From assembly GCF_000003815.2 (NCBI RefSeq), contig NC_049979.1:2599268-2663267 (forward strand): DNA of 64,000 nt, read 5' to 3'. The stretch's first letter is position 1; every line of letters begins with the position of its first letter. This document shows, piece after piece, positions 1-13,380 of this stretch. This DNA comes from Branchiostoma floridae. Taxonomy: Eukaryota; Chordata; Leptocardii; Amphioxiformes; Branchiostomatidae. The notes under the pieces were generated by a model, which worked only from the letters and a program-made list of their open reading frames with translations, was not told where the DNA came from and ran no database searches. The position numbers and the translations under genes are program-made.

Positions 1-117
1 CTACGATCCCTGCACCTCTGTAGGAAGCCGTGGTGGAGGCTACTATCCCCGCACCCCAGTAGGAAGGCCTGATGGAGGCTACGATCCCCGCACCTCCGTA
101 GGAAGGCCTAGTGGAGA
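1..117. repeat. 39-bp minisatellite, right end (3 copies in window)
   Basis: Three units begin at 1, 40 and 79 (CTACGATCCC...GGTGGAGG type) with a few substitutions. The array is cut by the left window edge. From 118 to 305 the sequence is unique with no feature seen. Confidence 0.75.
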
Positions 118-314
118 CCCTCCCTCCATGACCCTGGGAAGTGACATGATCTGTGTTGTAAGGAAACGTGCGGGGTTTCAGGGCAGGTCGTTGAGGTAGA
201 AAACCCTCGGGGCGGAGCAGTTTCTGTCCCCTCTAATCACAGAAGAGACAGATCTGCACAGTTACCTTAGATAAAAATATTAGTCTCCGACCATGACTTC
301 CTACAGGGGTACGT

Positions 315-732
315 TACTCTCCGAGCAGAGGTTAGGCTCCGGCTGTTTTTAAACGTTTTTTTTAGTCGTTTTTATCGGGCTTTCTAATTTGTATTGTTCA
401 ACTACATTATGACGACTAATGAATACAACACACTTGAAAAGATTTGTAAATTCGTTCACACAAGTTTCAAAAAGAGAGAAGAGACTATGTAGATTTTAGA
501 TGATATAAGATGTAACCTGTTTCACGTATACTTAAGTTATCCAACCCAATGTATTTAGCCCATGTTGGGCAGGAATATGCAATAAAGATCATTGTCATTG
601 TCATTGTAATAATTTGTATCTTGTATTGTTAGGTTTTGACAACACAACATACAATACAAAATAGAAAGCCCGATAAAAACGACTTAAGAAACGTTTTATA
701 ACAGCCGGAGCTTAACCCCTGCTTGGAGAGTG
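315..732. mobile_element. Foldback MITE with TACTCTCC ends, 8-bp target duplication
   Basis: Flanked by GGGTACGT on both sides (307-314, 733-740). The ends are TACTCTCCGAGCAGAGG and its inverted copy, continuing inward as CCGGCTGTTTTT and a further inverted block around ATCGGGCTTTCTAATTTG. The centre holds an AATAAAGATCATTGTCATTG tail (about 570-606), which looks like a LINE 3' end inserted in the MITE. Same family as 11602-11737, 27669-27797 and 61373-61519. Confidence 0.75.
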
Positions 733-1185
733 GGGTACGTAGCCTGATTATATCTCGCTTATTGCAGCCCGCCCAACATTCAACCGGCCTCATATAGAAG
801 GGGCCAGTTACAGCCTCAAACAGCAGCGTTTGTGTTGCACAGACTTTAGGGGGTACGGAGATCGTAGAATTCGGGGGAAAGGTGGGAATTCGTTCAGAGG
901 AGTCAGTCTAACAACAGCATTCCCCCTCGCGGCCGACCAAACCCCCTAGGCCTGGTTGCAGAACTCCCCTGGCAAATGGACTTCGCTGGAACAGTCAGTG
1001 TAGTCAGTCTGGTAGAGGCTACAGTTATCTAACCCATCCTTGTACATGTAATGCATGTGTTTGTTAATTACGCGCTGTTTTCTGATAAGTTATCGTTTCC
1101 TGATTACAAATTTCCCCTTTACGTCCATTGTGGTCTAGGCGTGCGGCATTGACAGTCCCGGCCCGTGTTGTAGCCTCCATAGCAG
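733..1185. other. Unassigned sequence
   Basis: Mixed-composition sequence up to the assembly gap. I see no ORF with a recognisable domain, no tRNA and no repeat with a second copy in this window. Confidence 0.3.
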
Positions 1186-1285
1186 NNNNNNNNNNNNNNN
1201 NNNNNNNNNNNNNNNNNNNNNNNNNNNNNNNNNNNNNNNNNNNNNNNNNNNNNNNNNNNNNNNNNNNNNNNNNNNNNNNNNNNNN
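1186..1285. other. Assembly gap (100 N)
   Basis: Exactly 100 N, a conventional scaffold gap of unknown true size. Confidence 0.98.
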
Positions 1286-1436
1286 TTGGCCAGCAAAAGT
1301 GTATTATGAGCCAAAAAAGGCCCCAGAAAGCCTGCTATGGAGGCTACCGTGTTGAACGTCGCAAATCAAAGCTAGTCCCCAACAATAAACGCCGACGACT
1401 GCTAGCAGGTCTGTGCTGAAAATTGGAGTCCTTTTA

Positions 1437-1695
1437 ATCTCCAAGCAGATCCTACAATGGCATGAAATAGCACCAAACTGGCCAAGGAATGTAGTCAGCC
1501 AAAAGGTGTCCATTTGCCTTGTAGCTAAACACTAGTCCTAGGCCAGCTTCACTCCCCTATTTTAAGTTCAGTCCAGGAAGACTAGCATTGAAATATGTTT
1601 GTATCTCTCTGCTAATGGACGAAAATAAAGCCTCAAGCCTCAAGTCTGCCTGCTTTTGATACTATCTTATGCAACCGAAGGATCTGCTTGGAGAT
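1437..1695. mobile_element. Degenerate foldback MITE (ATCTCCAAGCAGATC ends)
   Basis: Arms ATCTCCAAGCAGATCCTAC and its inverted copy GGATCTGCTTGGAGAT enclose about 230 bp, including CTGGCC-rich inner repeats. The same family is better preserved at 5911-6087. A further GCTTGGAGAT end lies at about 1715-1726. Confidence 0.6.
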
Positions 1696-1839
1696 TAGGG
1701 TCCTCACACATCTGCTTGCTTGGAGATCAGCGAACTTGTGTGCAAACTGAAGAAATGGGTGGGCGGGGATTCGTGTTTGCACCGGTTTTTATCGCGGAGA
1801 CGATAATTGGTCGACGATCCACAAGAGGTGGCGGATAAA

Positions 1840-2130
1840 CAATTATCGGGTCGTTACGACCAGCGGGGCGGGGCGGGACGCGACACCGCCCGCCTGCTCC
1901 CCAGGGGCGGCCCGGCAGCGCTCCACGGTAAATATTTTGAAAGCGATCAGTCTGCGGCGCATCTGAGCGACGGCTAATTTCGCGCGGATAATTAATAGTT
2001 TTCTCTGCTTTCCCGCCAGGGCGCATCTCGTCTCGGCTTAGCGCGCGTCGCCACCGCGGCGGCTCGCCGGTCTTGGGTTAGCTGTAAACTCCGTCAAGAC
2101 GGGGCGCTCAGACGCCGAGTCTGTCTGAGA
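1840..2130. promoter_or_regulatory. CpG-rich block upstream of Gremlin
   Basis: GC-rich, CpG-dense, non-repetitive sequence with several GGGGCGGGGC boxes. Near 1970-2000 an AT-rich island contains TAATTT and GGATAATTAAT, which resemble homeodomain sites. No convincing ORF is present. It lies 1.7-2 kb upstream of the likely first exon and probably belongs to the CpG-island promoter region of Gremlin. This is inference from base composition and position. Confidence 0.4.
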
Positions 2131-2228
2131 GCTTTCCAACACAAATCACTCTCTGCCAGCTAGCCCAGATTTCTCTTGTGTAGCGAGGGAAACGTGGTCA
2201 CAAAGTACAAGATAACCTAGGAAATAAG

Positions 2229-2357
2229 AGTTTTCTTTTACACAACCAGTTTTTCTCACCTGCTGACGTTTCGGCGTTTTGAGAAGCTCTGAGAGAGATG
2301 TCTGGCAGACATCGAAACGTCAGCAGGTGAGAAAAGCTGTTCGTGCAAAAGAAAACT
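2229..2357. repeat. Inverted repeat with 45-bp arms
   Basis: The left arm 2229-2273 and right arm 2313-2357 are near-perfect inverted copies (AGTTTTCTTTT...CTGACGTTTCG). The GACATCGAAACGTCAGCAGG core resembles a fragment near 20785-20800, so this is an interspersed family. Confidence 0.65.
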
Positions 2358-2373
2358 CCTCTGTCCTATGAGA

Positions 2374-2560
2374 GGGTCTGCATGCTCTTTTACGTAAGGC
2401 GTAGGCAGCCTATTTTATTTCCCGTAATTCGTAGGGAAAACCATCTTATCTACGTAAATCGTAGCAAGGTGACGAAATTTAGCGTAATAGCCTTCCTTGA
2501 TTTAGCATAATACGTAGGGGGTTCTCCTGAATTCAGCGTAAATCGTTGTCAGGACCCCCC
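2374..2560. mobile_element. Interspersed repeat, copy 1 (inverted copy at 33979-34169)
   Basis: Sequence from GGGTCTGCATGC to GTCAGGACCCCC recurs in inverse orientation at 33979-34169 with moderate divergence, including the TACGTAAATCGTAGC-like and GGTTTTCCCTACG-like segments. No coding potential; probably a MITE-like element. Confidence 0.6.
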
Positions 2561-3079
2561 ATACTGACCCTCCTATGATCTACCAGCCTGATGATATTAT
2601 TTTCGGATACAAGATAACCTGCGGATCCCATAGAGGTATTAAAAAGCGGGATGACGCCTACCTACACCTTGCAAGAGCGCCCTCTACTCCTCAGGAGAAT
2701 GAACTGCAGACACGACGACACGCGATCTGTACGTGGTCTTGCCCCCGCACTTACGAAACAAATCAACGTGCCAAGTTCTTTAATGCTCAGTTTAATGCTC
2801 TTGCAAAACAATGGAGTCTTTTAAGTGTACCACAGTCTTCTAATTTTTTGTGTGCGTGTGTGTGTGTGTGTGGGGGGGGGCTTGGATGTAACCTACACAT
2901 TTTGTACGTATAATAAATGAAAGGTTTCTGCTTTCGGACCTGTAGTTAGGAAGAGAAGCAGTGAGTGAGTGTGTGTGCTGTGTAGCTCAAGACTTGCTGG
3001 TCGTGAACTCTTTATAAAAGTGGGTGACCGTTATGTTAGATTAGACCTTTACGCTGTTGATGATATCTGGGGATGGTAA

Positions 3080-3720
3080 GGTAAACCGTGAAGCCGTTTT
3101 CCCCTCTCTAACAGGGCCGCACGCTCGCCCCCGGTCGGGAGTTGTCAGTCGTCCTCCCGCGGAAACAGTCGCGGCGTGCCCGTTGAAGCCCTGGCGCCTT
3201 GGTAATTCTAGGAAAACATACATGAGTTGCTATCACAGACACAACTTGTATATCCACTGACAGCGGAGCGCGAGCTGAGAGCGAGCGGGCGAGCCGTCAG
3301 GTGTCCCGCCGCAGACGGAGACAGTCGCCGCCGCCGTCCCGTCGTCACGCCGACGCACGCACGGCGACAGGGGGGAGGGGACGCCTGACGTCGCCGCGCC
3401 ACGTCACGGTGCGTGGCGGGGAGGGTTGTGAATGGCCCGGGCCGGTAATTGATGGGTGCCGGGGTGCGTGCTTTCCACCGGGGGAGATCCTGAGCGCGAT
3501 AACGGCCGGCCTGAGCGCCGTGACGCCGTTCTAGGGGGTGGCAAGCCTTAATCAGCCACACAGCCAATCGGTCCCGGCTCCGCAGAGATAAAATTCCCAG
3601 ACTTGAGCGGTCATGCGTTGTCCCCGCGCCACGGCGGCGCTGCTTCAATAAACTTCTTCATTTCAATGCGCATGTAAAGCACTATTTAAACTGTTGGCAG
3701 CGGCGCGCCCGCAGAACTAG
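3080..3720 (+). promoter_or_regulatory. Probable Gremlin promoter region (CpG-rich, TATTTAAA at 3683)
   Basis: CpG-dense DNA from about 3110 to 3620 is followed by TATTTAAA at 3683-3690 and a GC-rich leader that ends in a good splice donor at 3884/3885. A TSS about 25-30 bases after the TATA-like box would be near 3715. ORFs in both strands here (for example 3208-3648) are composition artefacts of GC-rich DNA and show no recognisable domain. Confidence 0.4.
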
Positions 3721-3884
3721 CTCTCCGACTTCCTGGACGGTCAGGACGTGACAGGCAGTACAGGCAAGGCTCGTGTGTGCTCTCACTCCACACCGCGCCA
3801 CGCTAAGGACTAACCGCAGAGCTCACACCGCTAATTCAGCAGCCACTGTACGGGCGCGCGCTGTAGGACCAGCCAGGGGAAAAG
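3715..3884 (+). other. grem: Likely non-coding first exon of Gremlin (5' UTR)
   Basis: The coding exon starts one base before the ATG at a strong acceptor, so a 5' UTR exon must exist upstream. The best candidate ends at 3884 with AAAG|GTAAGG, inside the CpG island and downstream of a TATA-like box. Vertebrate GREM1 also has a non-coding first exon. A different good donor, TTGG|GTGAGT at 5534/5535, is an alternative. The 5' boundary is a guess. Confidence 0.4.
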
Positions 3885-4277
3885 GTAAGGCAATGCCGCT
3901 CTGTTTTTGTACTTCTCTTTTCTTTTCTTCTCTCTCTATCTAACAAGTACTACACGTTCCTTCCAAGGGAAACACGTTGAGGGGTGACTGTGCGGAATGG
4001 AAGGGGCACATTGTTTTAGGGGTGACCGAACGTACACTATGCCGCACATGCCGGTCACACTGTCAGTGACGTGCCACCGCCGTGGTCTCAGAGAACAGTC
4101 GGAAGAGACTCGGGTGTTGACTTAAACATATACTTAATGTTTTCTTTGTTTTCTTTTTCATTTCTTTCTGTACTTTTCTGTTTTACTGTTCCTGTACTGT
4201 TCACTTGTCTTTCTGAAATCTAAGTTTTATTGGAGGTTTGGTTATTATACAACTCTACCGCTAAGTCTATTTTCTGT

Positions 4278-4280
4278 GGA

Positions 4281-4311
<31 letters not shown>

Positions 4312-4345
4312 GCGTGTGTGCGCGCGTATGTATGTATGTGTGTGC
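4278..4345. repeat. TG/TATG microsatellite
   Basis: A mixed TGTG and TATG run. Confidence 0.8.
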
Positions 4346-4559
4346 GTTGATGGAAATAGAGCTCATTACAGGGGTCTGATTGTAAAGACGTAACTAAGAA
4401 CTGCTTCCAAAGCTGTCGACTCGGATCGACATGAATGAAGAGTGAACCTGCAATGGCAACTGATGCCGGTGAGAACGGATTGTTGAACGTTTGGCTGATG
4501 GTGCGTCAAACGATGATTTGTTAATGTTGAGAATCAATATTTATAAAATATATAGGTTA

Positions 4560-4860
4560 CGTCGGACTTGTGTCCCGGCCACGGGGCGTTGCTCCCGAGT
4601 TTCTAGGCGACAGGGGCGGACGTCCCGGCATCCCTGCCCATCGCCGCAGCACCAACACAATAATACCCTTTCAAATTGACGGTTCTAGAGGGATAAGCGG
4701 GCGCCAGCGCCGCGGAGCCTGCCGATAGAGCTCCCGGGGTCAGCGCGCGACCAAAAGGCCGGGCGGGGGAATCAGTGCTTCTGATAGGCTCCAATTCAAG
4801 GACGATTGTTGGCGATTGTTCTCGCCGTTGTGGCTGCTTGGCTTTCAGTGAGCCTTGTTT
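4560..4860. promoter_or_regulatory. CpG-rich intronic block with paired ATTGTT sites
   Basis: Non-repetitive GC-rich sequence within the likely first intron. It contains CCTTTCAAATTGACGG (TCF-like core), two ATTGTT motifs about ten bases apart near 4805-4820 (SOX-like), a CAAT-like motif and many CpGs. No coding potential is convincing. It may be an intronic enhancer or an alternative promoter. Confidence 0.3.
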
Positions 4861-5910
4861 GCACATGTCACATAGCCTGTTTATTTTGTCTACACGATTC
4901 CCCCGTCTCGAGAGAGGGAGAGAAAGAGAAAGAGAGAGAGAGAGAGAAATGGGTTGGCAGGAAGTTTAGTTTGTAGTTTATTGAGTAAGGAAGGCGTGTA
5001 GTTCGGAGGTCGACTTGGAACGGTTTCTCGAGTCCACCGAGCGAGCGCGGCTTGTGTAAACTGTGGAGAGGTTGGTGAGGGGTCCTCGGGTCACATCTTC
5101 TCTAATGGGGTTCTCCTCGCGATGTCGTCTGAGGAATGGTGCGGCTCGCGCTGCCAACCAAGGACCCCAAGGTTCTGGCGCGCCTGCCCGATGAGTGAAG
5201 GGGCCTTCAGTCTGTTTGAGGCGGGATCCTCTGCAAGGGAAGAGACACCTACTCTCTGCACGTGATATCCCCGTGTACGGTGTGAAGGGGGGTTATATCT
5301 AGTGATAGGCCAACAAATCATCACTTCGCCTTGGACGCACGTAAAACTGTGATACACACGGGAGTTTGCGTTATCTGGTAAGGTTTGGTTTCCGCTCTTT
5401 CCCTCTAAAGCTTTAATGAGTTTCGCTTCAGATATTTGTGCACTAGGCTCCACGTGTGTTACGTCCAGTTTTCATTTCTTTTATGGCTCGGGTGTTTTTT
5501 TTTAGTTTCCACTTGAAACAAGTGCAGAAATTGGGTGAGTAATTTGTTACGAGAAGTATAACGTTGGGCGACTGGTTAACGTTAGTTCGAAGGACATATA
5601 TTTGACCACTTTTTAAAAATACGATAATGGAGTAGGGATTGGACTGGTTGGGGCTGATGGTTGGGCACCTTTTATTCTTACTTTCACAGATTTCCTGTCT
5701 GTATAGAACACGCTCGTCTGTGTGTTAGGATGTTCGTGTGTTGTGTGATACAGTATGAGCGCTGTGTGACAGAGGGTACGGGTGCGTTTTATGATGGATG
5801 TGTGCTGTGGATATGAGTTAGCAGGCGGTATAAGGAACATGTCAACCCCGCATGTCTTGTGGTCTGGAGTTAGGGTAAAATATTTCTTGGCTATAAAACA
5901 AGTTCGCCGT

Positions 5911-6087
5911 AGTCTCCAAGCAGATCCTACGGTGTCGTAAGATAGTATCAAAGCTGGCCAATGAGTACTGTATAGCCGGCCAAATGGAGTCAAACGGGCA
6001 CCGGTAGCGTAACACTCCTAGGCAGGCTTCACTCCTCTGCCAGCTTTTGCTACTATATAATGCTACCGTAGTATCTGCTTGGAGATC
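5911..6087. mobile_element. Foldback MITE (TCTCCAAGCAGATC ends)
   Basis: The inverted ends TCTCCAAGCAGATCCTACGG and ACCGTAGTATCTGCTTGGAGA flank inner inverted segments (AGATAGTATCAAAGCTGGC and its partner). Outside the arms lie GTTCGCCG and GTTCGTCG, a likely 8-bp target duplication with one change. It lies in the probable first intron of Gremlin. Confidence 0.7.
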
Positions 6088-6489
6088 ACGTTCGTCGTTG
6101 TTTTGTGATGTACTAGTATATGTGCTGTGGATGTGAGCTGGCAGGTGGTATGGGTAACATGTCAACCCAGCGTATCTGGTGATGTGGGATGTGGTAGGGT
6201 TGATGTGGTAGGGTTAGGGATCGTCTGGGTTTTATGATGTACTCTATGTTTTGTGAATTGAAGTGTTTTATGATATATGTGTGTTTTGAGTGTATCTTAT
6301 GATGTATGTGTGTTGTAATGTGTTTTTATGATGCATGTGTGTTATTAGTTGTTAGTGAAGTATGCGTGTGTTATGACTGGTGTATGTGTGGTGTGAATAA
6401 TGGCATGTGTTGTGAACGGTGTATGTGTGTTTTGAGTGACGTATGTGTGTTGTGAGTGATGTATGTGTGTTTTGAGTGATGTATGGGAA

Positions 6490-6815
6490 TTGGTAGGAGA
6501 TGTGAGTAACACATCAACCCTGCATACCTGTCCGCGTGTCTGCGTGATGTATGTGTGTTGTACACGGGTTGGTAGGAGATGTATGTGAGTAACACATCAG
6601 CTCTGCATACCTGTTCGCGTGAGTAACACATCAACCCTGCATACCTGTCCGCGTGTCTGCGTGATGTATGTGTGTTGTACACGGGTTGGTAGGAGATGTG
6701 TGTGAGTAACACATCAGCTCTGCATACCTGTTCGCGTGAGTAACACATCAACCCTGCATACCTGTATGTGTGAGTAACACATCAGCTCTGCATACCTGTC
6801 CGCGTGTCTGCGTGC
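6490..6815. repeat. 117-bp tandem repeat, about 3 copies
   Basis: Copies of ACATCAACCCTGCATACCTG recur at a 117-base spacing (6511, 6628, 6745), with inner sub-repeats of GAGTAACACATC. The unit is a multiple of three, which explains the long - strand reading frames here. It ends about 120 bases before the Gremlin coding-exon acceptor. Confidence 0.75.
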
Positions 6816-6937
6816 CAGTCCGTGACCCCAGGGATGACGGGGACACATTAAGATAGCGGTGCTGACGGGGCGAGGTGCGGAGGTCACGGGTCTGACTCCC
6901 GCGTGTTCCTTATTTCCTCTCTCTCTCTCTCCGCAGG

Positions 6938-9164
<2,227 letters not shown>

Positions 9165-9786
9165 CTTGTCGTTGTTGTGAAACAAAAACTGACTTTTTAT
9201 TATTTGTCGCAGCTGTACGTGGCAAAGATAAGTTAACACTCGGGTCCATCTCCCATGTTGGGAAAGGAAACCTCAGAGAACCTTATTTATTCATCCTTAC
9301 CGAAGGTCCACTGACGCGAGACGTGAGAGACTACAGCACGTTGTGTGCGGGGGAAGCGCTTTGGATTTACAACCATTGGAATATAAACCGTTCCACCGGG
9401 ATGTAAACCCTATCAGAACGTGTGGAAACTATCTGGCTTCCCTACGGACAGGAAAACCGGACCTTCTCATTTCAACAACCTGCGTGCGTTCGCCCCAGGG
9501 CCAGGGGAGCCCTCGTATCCCCATCCCCACCCCCCTCGGGGGGTAAGTACGCGGACACTTCGGACGTACGGGGGCCAGTGCACGCGGTAAGACTGCATAT
9601 ATGATAATGACTTGTACAGATGATATATATAAAAAAACTCTCCCTTCTCACCGCAAAATGACTTGATGTAAATATTGATGTACGTGTGACTCAGTAATAG
9701 TACAGTAGAGGACCCCCACACGGGATCAGCCGGTGGTGTGCGCGTCACAGAGACCGTGAGATTTATTATGTGTGACGTTAAGACAT

Positions 9787-10034
9787 GTTCACACGTGCGT
9801 ATATGTTCAAGTCCGTATGAGGTCTTAGCCTCTACCAGGCTCCACATGTCGCTGTAAAAACAGTAGAAATTGGGCAGACATGGACACATAACATGCCAGA
9901 GGAGTTAGCTGCCGAGGAGTATACTATGGTTTGTGACCAGCTAACTCTTCTGTGTCAATATTTGTCCAATTTCTACTATCTACGACTGCCATACGGACCT
10001 CATACGGACTTGAACCTTACGCACGTGTGTGAAC
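9787..10034. repeat. 250-bp palindromic element in the Gremlin 3' region
   Basis: The outer arms GTTCACACGTGCGTA and ACGCACGTGTGTGAAC, then TCCGTATGAGG, CAGTAGAAATTGG and GGAGTTAGCTG, each have an inverted partner in the right order. The whole segment can fold into one long imperfect hairpin. Probably a foldback MITE; target duplications are not clear. Confidence 0.7.
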
Positions 10035-10266
10035 CCACCTATAATGAGACGGACGGCCAGTTCTCCCCGTAATTTAACGCGATGTATTCTACATACATGG
10101 AGCAGAGCCGGACCGATATGGAACACTAACTACACTACTAACACTGCCTATAGTGTGTGTATAAGGACTTTGGTTCATTCCACTACACACAGAACAACAC
10201 TTAAGACCGCCACTGTCGTCTTTCGACATTCGGTACGTACGGTTTTAGTAATACAACAACCCCAGG

Positions 10267-10611
10267 CTGGGCTCGAAATACTTTTTTTCTGCATACCTGC
10301 AATGGTGCAGGTAATATTGAAAATTACCTGCACCAGACAAATTTTACTTGCACCACTCTGATTCTAGGAAGTATGGATTATACTAAAATTGTTCACGAAC
10401 CATTGCTATTTTTTCTTTTATACTTTATAGGTGGTAACAGTCAATGCAGCTAAAAACAATCCATATACACCTACATCATAGTACATTTAATACGTATAAA
10501 ACCCAGTACATGGACCAGTGCAGGTTAGGTGCAGGTAGACACCAGAAATACCTGCACAGCTCCAATTTTACCTGCGTTAACCTGCATATGCAGGTAGTAT
10601 TTCGAGCCCTG
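10267..10611 (+). mobile_element. hAT-like MITE, family A, 5-bp target duplication (CCAGG)
   Basis: Ends C(T/A)GGGCTCGAAATACT and AGTATTTCGAGCCCTG, flanked by CCAGG on both sides (10262-10266, 10612-10616). The interior has repeated TACCTGCAC motifs in both orientations and no ORF. CAGGG termini point to the hAT superfamily; 5-bp duplications are at the short end for it. Other copies: 27810-28131, 31403-31709, 42391-42731 and 49180-49524. Confidence 0.8.
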
Positions 10612-10989
10612 CCAGGACTTTTCTGTACCTTATTTGACGATTTTTAAAAACGAAAAGAAAACGTTTCCGAAGACGACGGTAACTCTTTTTAAGTGAAGTA
10701 TACAATTGTTGTACAAGTTTGTATATAACGAATAGATAAACTATTTAAATAAATACAGTTGTTGTTAATAACCTAACTGGCTTGTCAGTGACTACCTTTC
10801 CTTTATTTTAGTACCTTTAGTGTTTCACAGCAGCCGCTGCGGTTTCAATGTAGAAGCAATGCTAATCTAGTAGAGGAGCGAACTGTCACTTTTATTAATG
10901 GGGTTGTTTTTTTCTACTTGCTTTGGACAGACGAGGATAATGTGGCACTGCACTCAAGTCTGTAACTTATATTAACAGTGCCACATACA

Positions 10990-11150
10990 CGGTACAGACA
11001 GAAGGTAAAGGTAGTCTTTTACCTCCCCGACCGAAGTCAGGTACCCATTTTTACACCTGGGTGAAGTAAGGAAGGTCGTGTAAAGTGCCTTTCCCAAGCT
11101 TAAGGGCACGACGTCGGGGCCACGGCGGGGATCGAACTCAGGACCTCTAG
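10990..11150 (-). mobile_element. tRNA-derived SINE, family A, partial
   Basis: On the - strand a box-B-like GAGTTCGATCCCCGC is followed by the body motif CTTGGGAAAGGCACTTTACAC and ACCTGGGTGAAG... inverse. The tRNA head is incomplete. A fuller copy lies at 12280-12770. The stretch 10771-10989 shows no feature. Confidence 0.6.
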
Positions 11151-11601
11151 ATGGGGTTGCTTTGGCAATGAAGCAATCTTGAAGCTGTCAACTGAAGTCA
11201 AGGCGTGTTTCAGATAACTGTATAGATTTCACTGTTTCATATCGATTTCCAAATATGAAAAAAAAAACTACGTTCCAGGATATTGTGTTCTGCCCCCCCC
11301 CCCCCTTTAAATCGTTGCTACTGACATGTACATGTGCAAATTAGATAGTTAAAGACAGAGCATGTTATGGAAAACTGAAATACAACACAGTTTGCTAGGC
11401 ATTTCGTTAAAGTGTCAATTTAAACATTTCAAACCATTTGGCACATGACTGTTGCATCGTCCACACGTCTGGTTCGCAAATTTTACCTCAAACAATAAAG
11501 AATCTGTAAATCAGTGTAATCTTAATTGTTTTTGGCTTTATTTCAAGAAATTTCCATGAAATGTTCCCATACACTTAAATCTCAGCACGTGATGAATTTG
11601 T

Positions 11602-11737
11602 ATCGGGCTTTCTAATTTGTATTGTATCTTGTGTTGTCAAAACCTAACTTGACACAAGATACAAAATAAAAAGCCCAATAAAAACGACTAAAAAAGCGTC
11701 AAAAAACAGCCGGAGCCTAACATCTGTTTGGAGAGTA
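11602..11737. mobile_element. Truncated foldback MITE (TACTCTCC family)
   Basis: Shares ATCGGGCTTTCTAATTTGTA, CCCAATAAAAACGACT and CAGCCGGAGCCTAACA with 315-732 and ends in GGAGAGTA. GAATTTGT flanks both sides (11594-11601, 11738-11745). The outer left arm is missing. Confidence 0.65.
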
Positions 11738-12279
11738 GAATTTGTATCCATTTTGCCCGCCAAATTGTTGTATGCTTCCGATAAATGTACAGTAACTGTT
11801 GTAAACCGTTTTACAGTGGCTAGCAGTTTACTCAAAGTTTTCGGATTTAAGCCGCGCTCACGATTTAAAAAAAAGGACGGCTTAATTCGGCTTGGCTTAC
11901 ATTGCCGACTTTAAATGGTTTTGCAAAGAGGTTTGCAAACAGCGACACTAACTTGTATATTCAACAAACCTAACCAAAGTGGACATTTCCTGGCCAAGCA
12001 TGATACATTGAAACGAACACTTTTCCTTTTAAGAGTCTATTAGTTCGTTCCTGTAAATATACCGCGCAAAAACCGGGCAGGGGTTCAAGTGGCTCAAGTC
12101 GCTGAACCTTCCACCGTGGCAGAGCGCCAGCAGACTGGCATAAACATGTGTGTCTGCGTCAGGTACTGGTGGTACATTACAGAAGAAGAACTTTATTGCG
12201 CAACAATTGTAACAGTTACAATGTATGGCAATGTGAACAACTATATACTAATACAAATAACTAACAACTCATCATCATC

Positions 12280-12770
12280 ATCGGTCGACGTGATCAAATG
12301 TAGACATGTTCGCACATGTCTACACACGACGGGGTTATACCGCCCCTTACGGGGTGACATACCCTTTCGTAGGCTAATTACAAGACGGGGATGCGCCAGG
12401 TCTCCCGTCCGGGTGAATGATGTAATTCACCATGTGGCTGATACGAGACAGAGGTTCGCCAGGCCTCCATCCGGGTGATTTGAAGTGAATCACCAACTCC
12501 CGACAGAAGGATTTGCACCAACGCACACCGCACCATCGCACGTGTGGGGGTTCTTTAACGTGCATGGGGTATGGCTCTCCCGATACACGGGACCTCCATT
12601 TAACGTCCTATCCGAGGGACGACTCATTTGTCACTTGAGTAAAGTGAGGAAAGTCGTGTAAAGTGCCTTTCCCAAGGGCACAAGACCGGCAACACGGTAG
12701 GCGGATTCGAACCGGCGACCTCTCGATCACGGGCCGAATACAATACCACTGTGCTACGCGGCCCCATGTA
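12280..12770 (-). mobile_element. tRNA-derived SINE, family A, long copy
   Basis: On the - strand the head GGGGCCGCGTAGCACAGTGG (box A region) and GCCGGTTCGAATCC (box B) is followed by TTGGGAAAGGCACTTTACAC and then the GTTCTTTAACGTGCATGGGG body. The ORFs called here are non-coding. The same body is seen in part at 26830-26940, 27540-27650 and 56215-56370. Confidence 0.7.
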
Positions 12771-12779
12771 ATATAATAT

Positions 12780-13378
12780 AACAGTATAAACAATCTTGTG
12801 AGTATCATAAAGCATTATCTCGTTTTTGCAATGAGTTGTAAATAAATTGGCCTACGTAGGCAGATATATGAACAGGACATGATAATATCAAATGGAATAC
12901 CTCTGACCTAGCATATGGCAGTACAATTTCGGACTTAGATACATGTTATAGGCACCATTATACAAACTGGGGTTCAACGATAATTCACATTAAATCCCAG
13001 CGGATTGCCTATGAATTTTATGCTTAATTCAGGAAGGCAATTCCCCAGAAGTTTGCTCTAGCTACCTTGCTGCAAGTTTTGGTAATTACGGGAAATTGGA
13101 CAGCTTGCCTGTGTCTTTTGAAAATTGAGAAGTTGTATGGCCATTGGCAATCAGTTACCAATAGTCTTCAAGCAGACGTGTTAGCTGGATGAAAAAAGAG
13201 AATCTTGAATTTGGCCAAATGGGGATAAACAAGTTGCCATAGGATTTCAGTTTGTCTATCCAGGTATCCTACGGCCGGTCAGTTCACTCCTAGGCCAATT
13301 AACTCCTATTAGGCTTTTATTCCTACCTCGACCAAAGTCCCATATTACTATTCGGCCAGGCTGGAGTCTGGTAGTGAC
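12780..13378. other. Unassigned AT-rich sequence
   Basis: No gene seen. A CTTCAAGCAGA motif near 13168 and GGCCAGTTCACTCCTAGGCC-like sequence near 13276-13295 resemble decayed foldback-MITE arms. Confidence 0.3.
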
Positions 13379-13380
13379 TA

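Larger units (their letters stand above)
3885..6936 (+). other. Probable first intron of Gremlin (3.05 kb)
   Basis: Holds a TG-rich stretch (4278-4345), a CpG-rich block with SOX-like sites (4560-4860), a GA run (4915-4948), a foldback MITE (5911-6087), TG-rich sequence (6200-6490) and a 117-bp tandem repeat (6490-6815). Apart from these I see no gene. ORFs in 6371-6947 on the - strand arise because the 117-bp unit is divisible by three. Confidence 0.4.
9165..10772 (+). other. grem: Probable 3' UTR of Gremlin
   Basis: No AATAAA occurs soon after the stop. The first canonical signal I find is AATAAA at 10748-10753, followed by a GT-containing stretch, giving a 3' UTR of about 1.6 kb. It would include a 250-bp palindrome (9787-10034) and a hAT-like MITE (10267-10611). 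A shorter transcript with a non-canonical signal remains possible. Confidence 0.45.

Noticed and set aside
1727-2026. 99-aa - strand frame
   Set aside because: Overlaps CpG-rich promoter-like DNA and shows no recognisable protein features.
3208-3648. 146-aa frame in the CpG island on -
   Set aside because: Arg/Pro/Ala-rich composition from GC-rich DNA; opposing frames of similar length; no domain.
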